From assembly GCF_001746365.1 (NCBI RefSeq), contig NZ_MJAJ01000025.1, forward strand, positions 53,211 to 117,210: a DNA stretch of 64,000 bases. The letters are read 5' to 3'. Source of the stretch: Streptomyces sp. LUP30 (GTDB taxonomy: Bacteria > Actinomycetota > Actinomycetes > Streptomycetales > Streptomycetaceae). How positions within the stretch are numbered: position 1 is the first letter of the stretch; the number at the start of each line of letters is the position of its first letter. The translations under genes were made by a program, and so were the position numbers. Positions 17,115 through 25,808 of this stretch are shown piece after piece. Below the pieces are notes generated by a model. That model ran no database searches. It saw nothing but the letters and a program-made list of their open reading frames with translations, and was not told the origin of the DNA.

Positions 17115-17621
17115 CTAGTTCCAGGGCTCCGTGAAGGCCCGGCCGGGTACCGGCTTGGCGACGAGGGCCACGGCGATGAAGAAGTTGACCTGCCCGATCG
17201 CGAACATCAGGGTGGCAAGCGCCTTGGCGTCGTAGTGCTCGGCCACCTGGGCATACAGCTCATCGGAAACCCGTTCGCCGTGCGCCGACGGTTGGAGCAC
17301 TGCTTCCACGAGCGCCAGCGCGGCCCGCTCGGCTTCGGTGAAGTACGGCGAGTCGTGCCAGGCCGGCAGCGACGCGATCCGTGCCTCGGCCTCTTCTCGC
17401 TTCCGGAGGAGTCCGGTGTGCAGAACGGTCAGATAGGTGCTGCCGACGATCTGGCCCGCGCGCAGGTGCACGAGACTGATCGTGGAACGCGGCACCGAAC
17501 CGTTTCCCACCAGCTTGAACAGCGCCGCCGACACATCGGCCAGCTCCGGAACGAGCTGCGCGGGGTCCTCGCTCATCCGGGGAACCGTCGGAACCTTCTC
17601 CGTGATCGTGCGTGCCTTCAT
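17115..17621 (-). CDS. AhpD-like carboxymuconolactone decarboxylase family protein lacking the CxxC pair
   Basis: A 168-residue all-helical protein of the AhpD/CMD fold. The family core is plain (VHLRAGQIVGSTYLTVLHTG, then FTEAERAALALVEAV and LMFAIGQVNFF). In redox-active members the core helix reads G-C-x-x-C-x-x-H. Here the cysteines are replaced by Ser61 and Leu64 while His68 is kept, so peroxidase or disulphide chemistry is impossible as written. ATG 17621 starts the gene. It is read in the same direction as the following operon, with a 142-bp gap. Confidence 0.88.
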   Translation of the reverse strand: MKARTITEKVPTVPRMSEDPAQLVPELADVSAALFKLVGNGSVPRSTISLVHLRAGQIVGSTYLTVLHTGLLRKREEAEARIASLPAWHDSPYFTEAERAALALVEAVLQPSAHGERVSDELYAQVAEHYDAKALATLMFAIGQVNFFIAVALVAKPVPGRAFTEPWN

Positions 17622-17763
17622 GGTGGCCGACTCCTTCAAGTGGTGGCGTTGCTTCCACTGACCTGACGGAGCCCGGCGACACGATGTGACAGGAGAACAG
17701 AAAAACTTCATCCGAGTCGCGCGAAGGCTCCCCCTTGCCCCCCAGGAGACGCGAATCAGCCGG

Positions 17764-18960
17764 TCACACGGATGATGTGTGCAGCTCGGAGGGCAGCGGA
17801 GCCGACGGAGCCGCCGAGGCCGCGAGAGCATGGGGGTACGCGGCTTGCCGGTGCTGGAAGGAAAGGATCTTCGGGTTCTGCACGACGCCGTCGCGGATCT
17901 CGATGGCCTTGTGGACCGTCACGTCGCTGTCCCACGCCGCCGGGCCGCTCATGACCGTGCGCAGATAGGGAAGGAGCGCCTCGCTGATCTCCCAGGTTGC
18001 GGAGTTCCACAGGTGCGACGGGCTGTGATCCACCGCGTAGTAGTGGCAGCCCTGCCCCATCGCGAGCATCGGCTCGCCGAAGGTGGTCGGACGGGCCCAT
18101 CCGAAGCCCATGCCTTCGTCGCAGGAGACGTCGACGAAAAGAGTCCCGGGCTGGAACAGAGCGAGTTCCTCGTCGGTGACGAACGTCAGCGGCGCGTCGG
18201 TGTCCTGCAGGATGCAGTTGACGATGACGTCGAATCCGGCCAGGTACTCCGCCAGCGGCATCGAACCGGCTCCGGTGACGGCACACAGTCGGGAGGGATC
18301 GTCCTCGTCCTCCTTGAAGTGGCCCATCACCACCGACGGCATGGGCGAGGCCACCGCCGCCGCGGCACGCTGCGTGAGCACCGTGACGTCGGAGATCCCC
18401 ATGGCGCCCAGCCCCGTGACCGCTCCGCGAGCCGTGGCGCCGAAGCTGATCACCGCGGCTCGCAGTCGGCGTCCGTAGCTGCCGGTCAGCCCGCCGAGCT
18501 GCAGGGCGTGCAGCACCGAGCAGTAGCCGGCGAGCTCGTTGTTCTTGTGGAAGACATGGACGCTGAAGGCGCCGGCCGGGGTCCAGTGGTTCATGGCCTC
18601 CCAGGCGACCAGCGTCAGCCGCCCGTCGATCGCGAGCTGGGTCATCTTCTCGTCCTGCACGCAGTGCGGCCACCCCCACAGGACCTGCCCCTCGCGCAGC
18701 TCGGCGATGTCCTCGTGCGTCGGTTTCGGCAGCAGCAGGACGTCGCACTCGGCGAGCAGATCCGCACGGGTGCGCAGGCCCGCCACCAGTGGTCGCAGCG
18801 CTTCGTCGGCGACGCCGAACCGTCGGCCGTAACCCTGTTCGAGGTAGATCTTCTCGCGTACGTCCGAGGGGATCCGTTCGAGGTGGCTGGGGTGCAGCGG
18901 AAGCCGGAACTCGTTCTCCTTGTGCGAGGACGCGAGTACTCCGAGGCTCATCAGGCTCAT
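17764..18960 (-). CDS. Alanine dehydrogenase / N5-(carboxyethyl)ornithine synthase-like enzyme
   Basis: A 398-residue protein of the alanine dehydrogenase/transhydrogenase family. The N-terminal half (GVLASSHKENEFRLPLHPSH) holds the substrate lobe with Lys and His in the usual places. The second half has the NAD(P)-binding Rossmann segment AAVISFGATARGAVTGLGAM and VIVNCILQDTDAPLTFV. Its closest remembered relatives are opine-type N5-(carboxyethyl)ornithine synthases rather than true alanine dehydrogenases, which would make it a reductive condensing enzyme of ornithine and pyruvate. It is the last gene of a three-gene operon, overlapping the previous gene by ATGA. Confidence 0.75.
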   Translation of the reverse strand: MSLMSLGVLASSHKENEFRLPLHPSHLERIPSDVREKIYLEQGYGRRFGVADEALRPLVAGLRTRADLLAECDVLLLPKPTHEDIAELREGQVLWGWPHCVQDEKMTQLAIDGRLTLVAWEAMNHWTPAGAFSVHVFHKNNELAGYCSVLHALQLGGLTGSYGRRLRAAVISFGATARGAVTGLGAMGISDVTVLTQRAAAAVASPMPSVVMGHFKEDEDDPSRLCAVTGAGSMPLAEYLAGFDVIVNCILQDTDAPLTFVTDEELALFQPGTLFVDVSCDEGMGFGWARPTTFGEPMLAMGQGCHYYAVDHSPSHLWNSATWEISEALLPYLRTVMSGPAAWDSDVTVHKAIEIRDGVVQNPKILSFQHRQAAYPHALAASAAPSAPLPSELHTSSV

Positions 18961-19253
18961 TGGGGCGGCTCATTTCCGGCCGGACGCGATGCGCTCCGGG
19001 ATTGCCGTTCCCCGAGGGCGACGCCGAAACGGGTGACGGCGTGCGAGGTGCGCTCGGTACCGTCACCGTACTCCCGTCCCGAGCCGCGCGGAGACCGTGG
19101 TGCTCTTCGTGAGACGGGCCGCTCGAAGCGGGCGTAGCGGAAGGCGGCGATACGGTCGCTGTGCTGGGAGTTGAGCCGGTGGATGAGGAACATCCCCAGG
19201 GCGACCATGGCAAGGATGGTGATCACGGTCAGGAAGGTCTCCACGGGTCTCAC
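18957..19253 (-). CDS. Small single-pass membrane protein
   Basis: A 98-residue protein with one membrane helix at about 5-24 (TFLTVITILAMVALGMFLIH) followed by a basic, disordered cytoplasmic tail. It overlaps both neighbours by four bases (GTGA at 19250-19253 and ATGA at 18957-18960), so it is translated as part of one operon with the DUF5994 gene upstream and the dehydrogenase-like gene downstream. The family is not recognised. It may be a membrane anchor or helper for its neighbours. Confidence 0.65.
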   Translation of the reverse strand: MRPVETFLTVITILAMVALGMFLIHRLNSQHSDRIAAFRYARFERPVSRRAPRSPRGSGREYGDGTERTSHAVTRFGVALGERQSRSASRPAGNEPPQ

Positions 19254-19846
19254 GTTCCCCTCGGTCGGGACGGCGTGGCGGCGGTGGCCACAGGGGTGCG
19301 GGGAGGCGCGGTCCGGTAGCGGGCCTCATGTCCCCCTTCGGAGTCCCAGACCGCTTCCTCGCCCTGATCGGTCTCGTCCGCCGTTCGCCGGCGAGTCGCC
19401 TCCTCCATCAACCGGCTCGCGGTCGAGGTGCCCTGCGCACGGCTCGCGGCGGCCATCAGCCAGGCGGCGGAGACGGGGTCCGTGCCCGGCGGGACCACCA
19501 GGAGGTTCCAGCGGCCCCTGCGGTACGAGAGCAGCAGCAGTTCGTGCGGGTCCTGCTCCGCCAGGAACCAGCCCACGTTCACGACATGCCCGGCGACGGG
19601 CACCTTGCGCGGGACGACGGGCCAGTGGGTGGGATTCACCGCGACTCTGGTGATCCGTCCCCACCGGGACTCCAACGCGGCTGTCAGGGCAGGGAGTTCG
19701 GACATCAGATCACGGGAGCGGGGCCACCATGCGCCGTCCAGCAGAGCCGGAGCGGGACCGGCGGGAGCCAGCGACAGACGGAGAGCGGACGGGGAGAGCG
19801 GGTCTTCCGCTTCGGGTGTCGGCGAGGGGGAAACGGTCGCAGTCAT
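19250..19846 (-). CDS. DUF5994 family protein
   Basis: A 198-residue protein whose core matches DUF5994, a family common in actinomycetes: LRLSLAPAGPAPALLDGAWW, PRSRDLMSELPAL, ITRVAVNPTHWP, NVGWF, and ELLLLSYRRGRWNLLVVPP. It is soluble, without signal peptide or catalytic motif. The C-terminal 50 residues are charged and disordered. ATG 19846 is chosen because the residues before it are low complexity. It is the first gene of a translationally coupled operon. The function of the family is unknown. Confidence 0.85.
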   Translation of the reverse strand: MTATVSPSPTPEAEDPLSPSALRLSLAPAGPAPALLDGAWWPRSRDLMSELPALTAALESRWGRITRVAVNPTHWPVVPRKVPVAGHVVNVGWFLAEQDPHELLLLSYRRGRWNLLVVPPGTDPVSAAWLMAAASRAQGTSTASRLMEEATRRRTADETDQGEEAVWDSEGGHEARYRTAPPRTPVATAATPSRPRGT

Positions 19847-20111
19847 GACGCGGACCTTGCCTCGGGCCGGTCTGACCGGCCCGGCATAGTGAATCGCCGA
19901 AAACGACACGAGCGTGGAAGCCCGTGCGCGAAAGATCCTCGGTGTTGTCAGCCTACTCCTCGCCCGGAGCCGAACGACCGACGTCGGGAGTGACCCCGGT
20001 GGAGGAACCGGGCCGTGCCCGTCCTTCGCGGTCGGGATTCCGTTCGCGGCTCGTCAGGCAGGGGTACCCGGGGCCCGCACAGCACATCGGACAGAAGCTG
20101 AGGCGATCGCC

Positions 20112-20606
20112 ATGACGGACAACACCACGAGCGTCGGCTCGGCCGGGCGGCCCGAGGCGGGCGTGAGCACGCTGAAGGGCCGGACCGGGGCCGGCGCACC
20201 GGCGGAGACCAGGGGAAAGACCACCATGGCGGACGGCGTGGTGGCCAAGATCGCGGGCCTGGCCGCCCGTGAGGTGCCGGGGATCCACCATCTGGGCGGA
20301 GGCATGGCCCGCGCCTTCGGCGCCATGCGGGAGCGCGTCCCCGGCGGGGGCGGAGGCGGCTCGGTCACGCAAGGAGTGAAGGTCGAGGTCGGCGAGCGCC
20401 AGGCCGCCGTGGACCTGAACATCGTCGTCGAGTACGGCGTCTCGATCGTCGACGTGACCGGTGATGTCCGCACCAACGTCATCGGGGCCGTGGAGCGGAT
20501 GACCGGCCTGGAGGTGGTGGAGGTGAACATCGCCGTCGACGACGTCCACCTTCCCGACGAGGAAGGGGCAGAGGAGTCCGACGCGGGTGAGGGCCGCGTG
20601 AGGTGA
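20112..20606 (+). CDS. Asp23/Gls24 family envelope stress protein
   Basis: A 164-residue protein. A disordered 40-residue N-terminus is followed by the Asp23 domain: DGVVAKIAGLAAREVPGIHH, a Gly-rich loop (VPGGGGGGSV), VKVEVGERQAAVDLNIVVEY and VVEVNIAVDDVHLP. Family members associate with the envelope and respond to alkaline or wall stress. In Streptomyces they usually sit in clusters with further Asp23 paralogues, but here the gene stands alone. A hairpin terminator lies just downstream. Confidence 0.9.
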   Translation: MTDNTTSVGSAGRPEAGVSTLKGRTGAGAPAETRGKTTMADGVVAKIAGLAAREVPGIHHLGGGMARAFGAMRERVPGGGGGGSVTQGVKVEVGERQAAVDLNIVVEYGVSIVDVTGDVRTNVIGAVERMTGLEVVEVNIAVDDVHLPDEEGAEESDAGEGRVR

Positions 20607-20643
20607 ACCGCCGGTCTCCTCGGTGCGGCCGGCGCTCCGCCCG

Positions 20644-20673
20644 CGAGAGGGTCGCCCGCGGCCGACCCTCTCG
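20644..20673. terminator. Bidirectional hairpin terminator
   Basis: An 11-bp perfect stem, CGAGAGGGTCG pairing with CGACCCTCTCG, has an eight-base loop and lies between the Asp23 gene and the convergent HAAS gene. Confidence 0.7.
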
Positions 20674-20738
20674 TCGGCGCACCCGTCGCCGACCCTGCGG
20701 CGGGCGTCGCGCGCACCGGCGGACGCTCCCGCTCGGTT

Positions 20739-21329
20739 TCAGGGGCGGCGGATCCGCCAGAGCCATGCGGCCACGCCGGTCAACAGGACGAGCGTTATCA
20801 GGTTGGCCACCAGGGACGGGGTGCCGGCCGGGGCGCCTGACAGGTTCCAGGTGGCGATGACGGCACTCGGCAGGACGGCGGTGAGCAGTACGCCGGTGGT
20901 CTTCTGGACGGCGGTCCAGTGCACCGAGGTGCACAGGAGTACCGCACCGGTGACGCGGAGAACGACGCCGAACAGGGGCCCGGGCAGGTCGGGGAAGACC
21001 ATCATGAAAGGCAGCGAGAGGGTGAGCATCAGGAGCGGGACCAAGGGGTGCACCTTGCCTCGCCGGGCTGGTGCGCCGGCGCCGCTCCCGGCCGAGGCCC
21101 CCGCGACCCCGTTCCCCGCCTCGGCCAGCGCCGTCGCCGCGATCGTGCGGGGGTCCCCCAGCTCCGCGAGGATCTCGCCGATGGAGGCCTCGGGGCGCTC
21201 GGCCCGGGTCACCTCGATGTGTTCGGCGAGGTCGGCGAGGAGTTCCTGGCGGCGGTCGGCCGGGAGTGCGGAGCCCTCGCGCTCCACGGCGGAGAGGTAG
21301 TCGCGTACGGGGTCGGCAGTGGTCTTCAT
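20739..21329 (-). CDS. HAAS-domain (DUF1700-like) membrane protein
   Basis: A 196-residue protein. Residues 1-75 form the helical HAAS signalling domain (DPVRDYLSAVEREGSALPAD, LLADLAEHIE, EILAELGDPRTIA). After an Ala/Gly-rich linker, four membrane segments follow (LVPLLMLTLSLPFMMVF to TLVLLTGVAAWLWRIRR). HAAS proteins are regularly encoded next to PadR regulators and are thought to sense through the membrane. Here the start overlaps the PadR stop by four bases, so both are one unit. Confidence 0.88.
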   Translation of the reverse strand: MKTTADPVRDYLSAVEREGSALPADRRQELLADLAEHIEVTRAERPEASIGEILAELGDPRTIAATALAEAGNGVAGASAGSGAGAPARRGKVHPLVPLLMLTLSLPFMMVFPDLPGPLFGVVLRVTGAVLLCTSVHWTAVQKTTGVLLTAVLPSAVIATWNLSGAPAGTPSLVANLITLVLLTGVAAWLWRIRRP

Positions 21330-21700
21330 GCGGTGTCTCCGGTGGCGGGGTGCGGGGTGGTCAGGAAGGCGTCGACGGCGTCGCGGAAGCCGGGCCAGAC
21401 GCGGGTGAACTCGTCGAGCGCGGCCCGCCCGCTGTCGGTGAGCGCGTAGTAGCGACGCGGTGGTCCGGAGGCGGACTCCTGCCAGGTGGTGGTGACCAGG
21501 TCGTCGCGGCGGAGCCGGGAGAGCAGCGGGTAGACCGTGCCCTGGCTGGTGGCCAGGGCACCGGATTCCTCCAGGGCGTGGAGGAGTTCCACGCCGTAGC
21601 GGGGGCGGTCCCGCATCAGGGCGAGTACGCAGTACTCCAGGACGCCCTTGCGCAGCTGGGCTGCTGCCCGGGCCTGCTTGGTCGAATCACCTGGTTCCAT
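21326..21700 (-). CDS. PadR family transcriptional regulator
   Basis: A 124-residue winged-helix repressor. Typical PadR blocks are LRKGVLEYCVLALMRDRPRY, GVELLHALE, SQGTVYPLLSRLRRDDLVTT and RRYYALTDSGRAAL. It is the short (subfamily 2) form with one C-terminal helix. ATG 21700 is taken as the start. A TTG at 21709 is also possible and is closer to AGGT. The co-transcribed HAAS membrane protein is its probable partner, and autoregulation is expected, although no clear palindrome is visible upstream. Confidence 0.9.
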   Translation of the reverse strand: MEPGDSTKQARAAAQLRKGVLEYCVLALMRDRPRYGVELLHALEESGALATSQGTVYPLLSRLRRDDLVTTTWQESASGPPRRYYALTDSGRAALDEFTRVWPGFRDAVDAFLTTPHPATGDTA

Positions 21701-21709
21701 GCGATGCAA

Positions 21710-22419
21710 GATACCTGGTGCGGCAAGCAGATGGAAATGGCAAGGACGAACAGGGCGGACGGGGCCGAGGGGGCTGAGGGGGCGACGCCGCCAGTGGGCC
21801 GCCCCGGCCGACCCGCGTCGGCCCGGCCGGTCCCTTTCGGCCCGTAGCGGTCACCCCCGGCCTTCTGGCCGATATCCACCGGCCCGAAAGGTGGATTGTC
21901 GGCCAATGCCACTCCCCGCCGCCGCGAGCGGCGGGTCCCTGCGGGAGGGGCACGCCACGTTCCGTCCGTCAGACCTGATGGATCGTCAATGTCGTTTTCC
22001 GCCAACGGAGTTCGACTGCGCAACCGTTGCTCGGATCGCGTGCGGCGCTCAGGCGCACGCACCGGCTGTGGTGAACAGCGATGCGTGCCGCGCCGGGGGC
22101 ACCGTTCGCCGGCCGCGAGCGGACGCACGAACGACAGCCGCGCCGCTGTGCGCTTGTGAAGCGAAAGGCTCGGCACTGCCGCAGAGCCCTCGCGGAGCTG
22201 TTCGGCCCCCTTGTCCGGTCCGCGTTCCCGGGTCCACGACGTTGGCCAGTCGATCCTCGGCCATATCCGCCTATTGAGCGGCGATTGCACACTGTTCGGC
22301 ACTTGTCGCTGAAGACGCGCAATGGCTAGGCTCCCGCTCACTTTCACGTTTCGCGCACATTTTCTACGCACGGCACACGGAGGCCGGCCCTGCGGCGCGG
22401 GCTCCCAGGCGTACGGGGG
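21710..22419. other. Long intergenic region upstream of the RiPP locus
   Basis: About 700 bases lie between the divergent PadR and MFS genes. The frames on both strands have poor coding character and short, Arg-rich translations. The only feature I can support is the promoter near its right end. The segment around 21980-22050 is lower in GC than the surroundings but yields nothing recognisable. Confidence 0.45.
22303..22332 (+). promoter_or_regulatory. Candidate promoter of the RiPP locus
   Basis: TTGTCG at 22303-22308 and TAGGCT at 22327-22332 are separated by 18 bases, a good match to the Streptomyces vegetative promoter pattern. It lies about 90 bases upstream of the MFS gene and would drive the exporter and peptidase genes, and perhaps the whole locus. 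Confidence 0.5.
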
Positions 22420-23805
22420 GTGGGGAACGTCGACGGGTCACCGGTTCGCCGGCCTTCGGGCCGGGCCGTCCCACCGTATGACGAGGATCCCACCGCCGGA
22501 CGGCCGCGCCGCGCGCACCGGCCGAGCCCGCGGCCCGGTCCGCCCGCCCGGGCAGACCGCGACCTCAGAATCCTGTGGTGGATCAACGCCGTGGACGGGC
22601 TCGGCAGTCAGGCTTCCGGGCTCGTCCTGCCGTTGCTGCTTCTGGACCTCGGCCACAGTCCGGGGACCGCTGGTTCGCTGGCCAGTGCCGCCGCGTTGAG
22701 CGGAGTCGTCCTCGGCCCGCTCGTCGCGATACCGGCGGACCAGGGACGGCGACGGCGCCTGATGACGGGGTCGGCGACGCTCGCGGCCCTGTGCACGGGG
22801 GTGCTGGCTCTGACCTGTCTGGGCCGGCCCGCGCTATGGGTCGTGATGGGGCTGGCCCTGGCCGAGCGGCTGTGCGCGGAGGCCTACGAGGCGGCCTCGC
22901 GCGGGGCCCTCGTCCATGTGGCCGCCACGGACGAACTGCCCCGGGCGGCCGCCGGGTTGCAGGCGGGCGACCAGATCTCACTGGTCGTGGGTCCGGTGCT
23001 GGGCGGGGTCCTCTTCCAGCTCTCCCGGCCCCTGCCCTTCCTGGCCGACGCACTCTCCTATGCGGTGGCCGCACTCGGCGTACGGTCTGTTCGCACGCCC
23101 CTCGACTCACCTGCCTGCGCGCAGGACTCACCGGTCGGCCGCGGCGCCCGTCGGCGCGAGCGGTGGAGCGCGCGGCTCACCGCCGCGAGCGCGGGCGCGG
23201 TCACGGTGGCCCGGTCGCCGGTACTGCGACTCGTCCTGGTCTGGACGTCGACCGCCGGGGGCGCGCTGACGCTGCTCTTCTACACCGCGCTGTTCCGACT
23301 GGGCGCCGACGACCGCGGCGCGGCGGCCGTCGGCGGGGTGCTCGCTGTTTCCGGAGCGGCCGGACTTGTGGGGGCGCTGGTCGCGGCCTCCGCGGTGCGT
23401 CGGCTCGGGGCGACGCGGCTGCTGACCCTGACCGCCTGGCTGCTGCCCGTGCCGTGCGGCTCACTGATGTGGGCGGACGGTGCGGTCGGCTGGGGAGCGG
23501 CGTTCGCCGGGCTGTCTCTGCTGGTCCCGCTGATCACCGTGGTCCTGTCGAGTGTCGCCGTCGCGTGGACACCGGTGAATGTGCAGTCACGGACCGCAGG
23601 AGTGCTCGGCTCGGTCTCCGCGCTGGCCGCGGCCGGCGCGCCGGCGCTCGCCGCGTTCCTGGTCACCGTGGGGACCCTCCGCACGCCCGTGTTGCTGTGC
23701 ACCGTGCTGTTCGGTGCGCTGGCCGTGTACACGCAGGTGAAGGCTCCGGGTGTGCTGCGTGCGGGCGCCGCGTCCGCCGCCGGAACGGGGGACGGCCATG
23801 GGTGA
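22420..23805 (+). CDS. MFS transporter (probable peptide exporter)
   Basis: A 461-residue major facilitator protein with about 12 membrane segments from residue 50 onward. WWINAVDGLGSQASGLVLPL starts helix 1, DQGRRRRLM is the loop 2-3 motif A-like basic turn, and further helices run to TPVLLCTVLFGALAVY. Residues 1-47 are a Pro/Arg-rich cytoplasmic extension, so the true start may be later than GTG 22420. It resembles drug/peptide exporters of the enterobactin-exporter (EntS-like) group. The stop overlaps the peptidase start by eight bases. It is the expected exporter of the modified peptide. Confidence 0.85.
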   Translation: MGNVDGSPVRRPSGRAVPPYDEDPTAGRPRRAHRPSPRPGPPARADRDLRILWWINAVDGLGSQASGLVLPLLLLDLGHSPGTAGSLASAAALSGVVLGPLVAIPADQGRRRRLMTGSATLAALCTGVLALTCLGRPALWVVMGLALAERLCAEAYEAASRGALVHVAATDELPRAAAGLQAGDQISLVVGPVLGGVLFQLSRPLPFLADALSYAVAALGVRSVRTPLDSPACAQDSPVGRGARRRERWSARLTAASAGAVTVARSPVLRLVLVWTSTAGGALTLLFYTALFRLGADDRGAAAVGGVLAVSGAAGLVGALVAASAVRRLGATRLLTLTAWLLPVPCGSLMWADGAVGWGAAFAGLSLLVPLITVVLSSVAVAWTPVNVQSRTAGVLGSVSALAAAGAPALAAFLVTVGTLRTPVLLCTVLFGALAVYTQVKAPGVLRAGAASAAGTGDGHG

Positions 23806-25705
23806 CGCCTTCAAGGTCTTCCTCGGCGCCCTGCCGGAGGTGTGCCCCGGCGACGCCCGACGCATGGTGCTGACGGCCGACGCGGACGGCCGCTGCGAGG
23901 TCTTCACGTGGGACGCCGCCACCCGCAACGCCCGCCAGGTCACCGATCGCCCCGAGGGCACCGTGCATCACGCTGTCGACGCCGACGCGTACGTGTGGTG
24001 GTTCGACGAGGACGCCGAGGGCCGTGGGCACTGGTGGTTCCAGCCGTTCGACGGCGGCTGCCGACTGCCCGGTCTTCCGGGGGCGCCGACCGGATCGCCG
24101 CGCGGTCTCGCAGTGACGGCCGACGGGACGGTCGTCGCGGCGATCGCGCCAGGTCACGGGGGCACAAATCTGCTGTGGGGAGGGCGTGGGAGGGCCCCGC
24201 GCGAGGTCTTCCGCACGGCCGGGCAGGCCCGGCTGGGCGGCATCACGCCGGAAGGCGATCTCGTGGCCCTCTCGACGGTGTCCGACGGTGAGGCGACGGT
24301 CATCGTCGTGACCCCCTCGGGCCGGGTAGTCGCCGCCCTGCCCCACCACGACGGCCCCGACCTCCCCGACCTCCCCGACCTCCCCGACGGCCCTGACCGC
24401 CCCGACGGTCCTCAGGGCAGATTCTGGTGCCGGGGTTTCTCTCCGCGGCCGGGACGCTCCGAACTCCTGCTGGTGCACGAGCTGGAGGACGGCTACCAGT
24501 TGGCGACCTGGACGGCACAACGAGGTCTGGTCACTCACCCATGGTGCCGTTTCGACACGGAGATCACCGCCTGCTGGTATCCCGACTCCGACGAGGTGCT
24601 GGTGCGCCAGGAGCGCCATGGCCGGTCGCTGCTGCACCGGGTGTCCCTGCGCGACCGTACCCGTCGCGTCGTCGCCACCCCCACGGGCAGCCTGCTCGAC
24701 GCTGCCCCGCGGCCCGGCGGAGGACTGCACTACCTGTGGACCGACACCGCCCACCCGCCCGTCCTGCGCGCCACCGACGAAGTCGCGCTGCCGACGCCCG
24801 GCCCCCTGCCACGCGTACCCGGACATCACACCGAGCTGTGGACCCCTACGCCCCACGGCTCCGTCCACACCCTGCTCAGCCTGCCGGGCTCGGTCGACGG
24901 CCGGCTCCGCGGCGCGAGTTCCCGTTCCTCGGCCGGAATCCGAGGCGGGACCCGGACCGGGGCCGGGGCCGGTTTCGGCGCCGTTCCGCCACCGACCGTG
25001 TTCCTGGTGCACGGCGGACCCGCGGACCACGACCGGGACGCCTACGACGCCACCGTGCACTCGCTGGTGGCCTCCGGATATGCCGTGGCGCGGGTCAACT
25101 ACCGCGGCTCGACCGGCTACGGTCCCCGCTGGCGGCGGGCGTTCGGGACGCACGTCGGCCACGCCCAGGTGGACGACCTGGCCGCCGTACGGGCCGATCT
25201 CGTCCGCCGCGGACTCGCCGACGACGGCTCGACCGCCCTGTGGGGGGTGTCCTGGGGGGCGTATCTGGTTCTCCTCGCGCTCGGCACCCGCCCTCGGACG
25301 TGGCAGGCCGGCATCGCGGTGAAGCCCGTCGCCGACTGGGTGGCCGCCCACCGGACGACCACGCCGGCGCTGCGAGCCCTGGACGTCCGCTGGTTCGGCG
25401 GTACGCCGGAAGAGGTGCCGGAACGTTACGCGCACAGCTCCCCGCTCACGTTCGCGGACCAGGTGCAGGCGCCCCTGCTCCTGGTCGGCGCGGAGAAGGA
25501 CGTCAAGTGCCCGCCCGAGCAGATCCGCCGCTACGCCGCCGCACTGACCACCGCGGGCGTCGCCCACGAGCAGATGTGGCTCGACACCGGACACGACGGC
25601 TACGACGGCGCGGCACACGTCGCCGTCCTGCGGCGCTCCCTGAACTTTCTGCACCAGTGCCTGCCCGCACCGGTGGCAGGCGCCCCCTCACGTCCCCCGG
25701 CGTAA
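23798..25705 (+). CDS. S9-family (prolyl oligopeptidase-like) serine peptidase
   Basis: A 635-residue cytoplasmic peptidase. Residues 1-400 form a beta-propeller-like domain. Residues 405-635 are the alpha/beta hydrolase domain with LVHGGPADHDRDAYD, YRGSTGYG, nucleophile Ser485 in GVSWG, Asp568 in EKDVK and His599 in GHDGYDG, so the triad is complete. A DLPDLPDLPDGPDRPDGP repeat at about residues 188-206 is an odd insert in the propeller. The gene overlaps the MFS gene and precedes the precursor, so it is the natural candidate for leader removal. No signal peptide is present. Confidence 0.88.
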   Translation: MGDAFKVFLGALPEVCPGDARRMVLTADADGRCEVFTWDAATRNARQVTDRPEGTVHHAVDADAYVWWFDEDAEGRGHWWFQPFDGGCRLPGLPGAPTGSPRGLAVTADGTVVAAIAPGHGGTNLLWGGRGRAPREVFRTAGQARLGGITPEGDLVALSTVSDGEATVIVVTPSGRVVAALPHHDGPDLPDLPDLPDGPDRPDGPQGRFWCRGFSPRPGRSELLLVHELEDGYQLATWTAQRGLVTHPWCRFDTEITACWYPDSDEVLVRQERHGRSLLHRVSLRDRTRRVVATPTGSLLDAAPRPGGGLHYLWTDTAHPPVLRATDEVALPTPGPLPRVPGHHTELWTPTPHGSVHTLLSLPGSVDGRLRGASSRSSAGIRGGTRTGAGAGFGAVPPPTVFLVHGGPADHDRDAYDATVHSLVASGYAVARVNYRGSTGYGPRWRRAFGTHVGHAQVDDLAAVRADLVRRGLADDGSTALWGVSWGAYLVLLALGTRPRTWQAGIAVKPVADWVAAHRTTTPALRALDVRWFGGTPEEVPERYAHSSPLTFADQVQAPLLLVGAEKDVKCPPEQIRRYAAALTTAGVAHEQMWLDTGHDGYDGAAHVAVLRRSLNFLHQCLPAPVAGAPSRPPA

Positions 25706-25718
25706 CAACCGGGAGGAC

Positions 25719-25751
25719 CCCGGTCCCGCTGATGGACACAGCGGGACCGGG
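25719..25751 (+). terminator. Strong hairpin between peptidase and precursor genes
   Basis: A perfect 13-bp stem, CCCGGTCCCGCTG pairing with CAGCGGGACCGGG, has a seven-base loop and begins 14 bases after the peptidase stop. It may end the exporter-peptidase transcript or protect the 5' end of a processed precursor mRNA. There is no T-tract. Confidence 0.75.
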
Positions 25752-25808
25752 TCGTGCACAGCGCCACCCGCCCGAAGCACACGCCATGCATTCGAGAAGG
25801 AGGACGAC

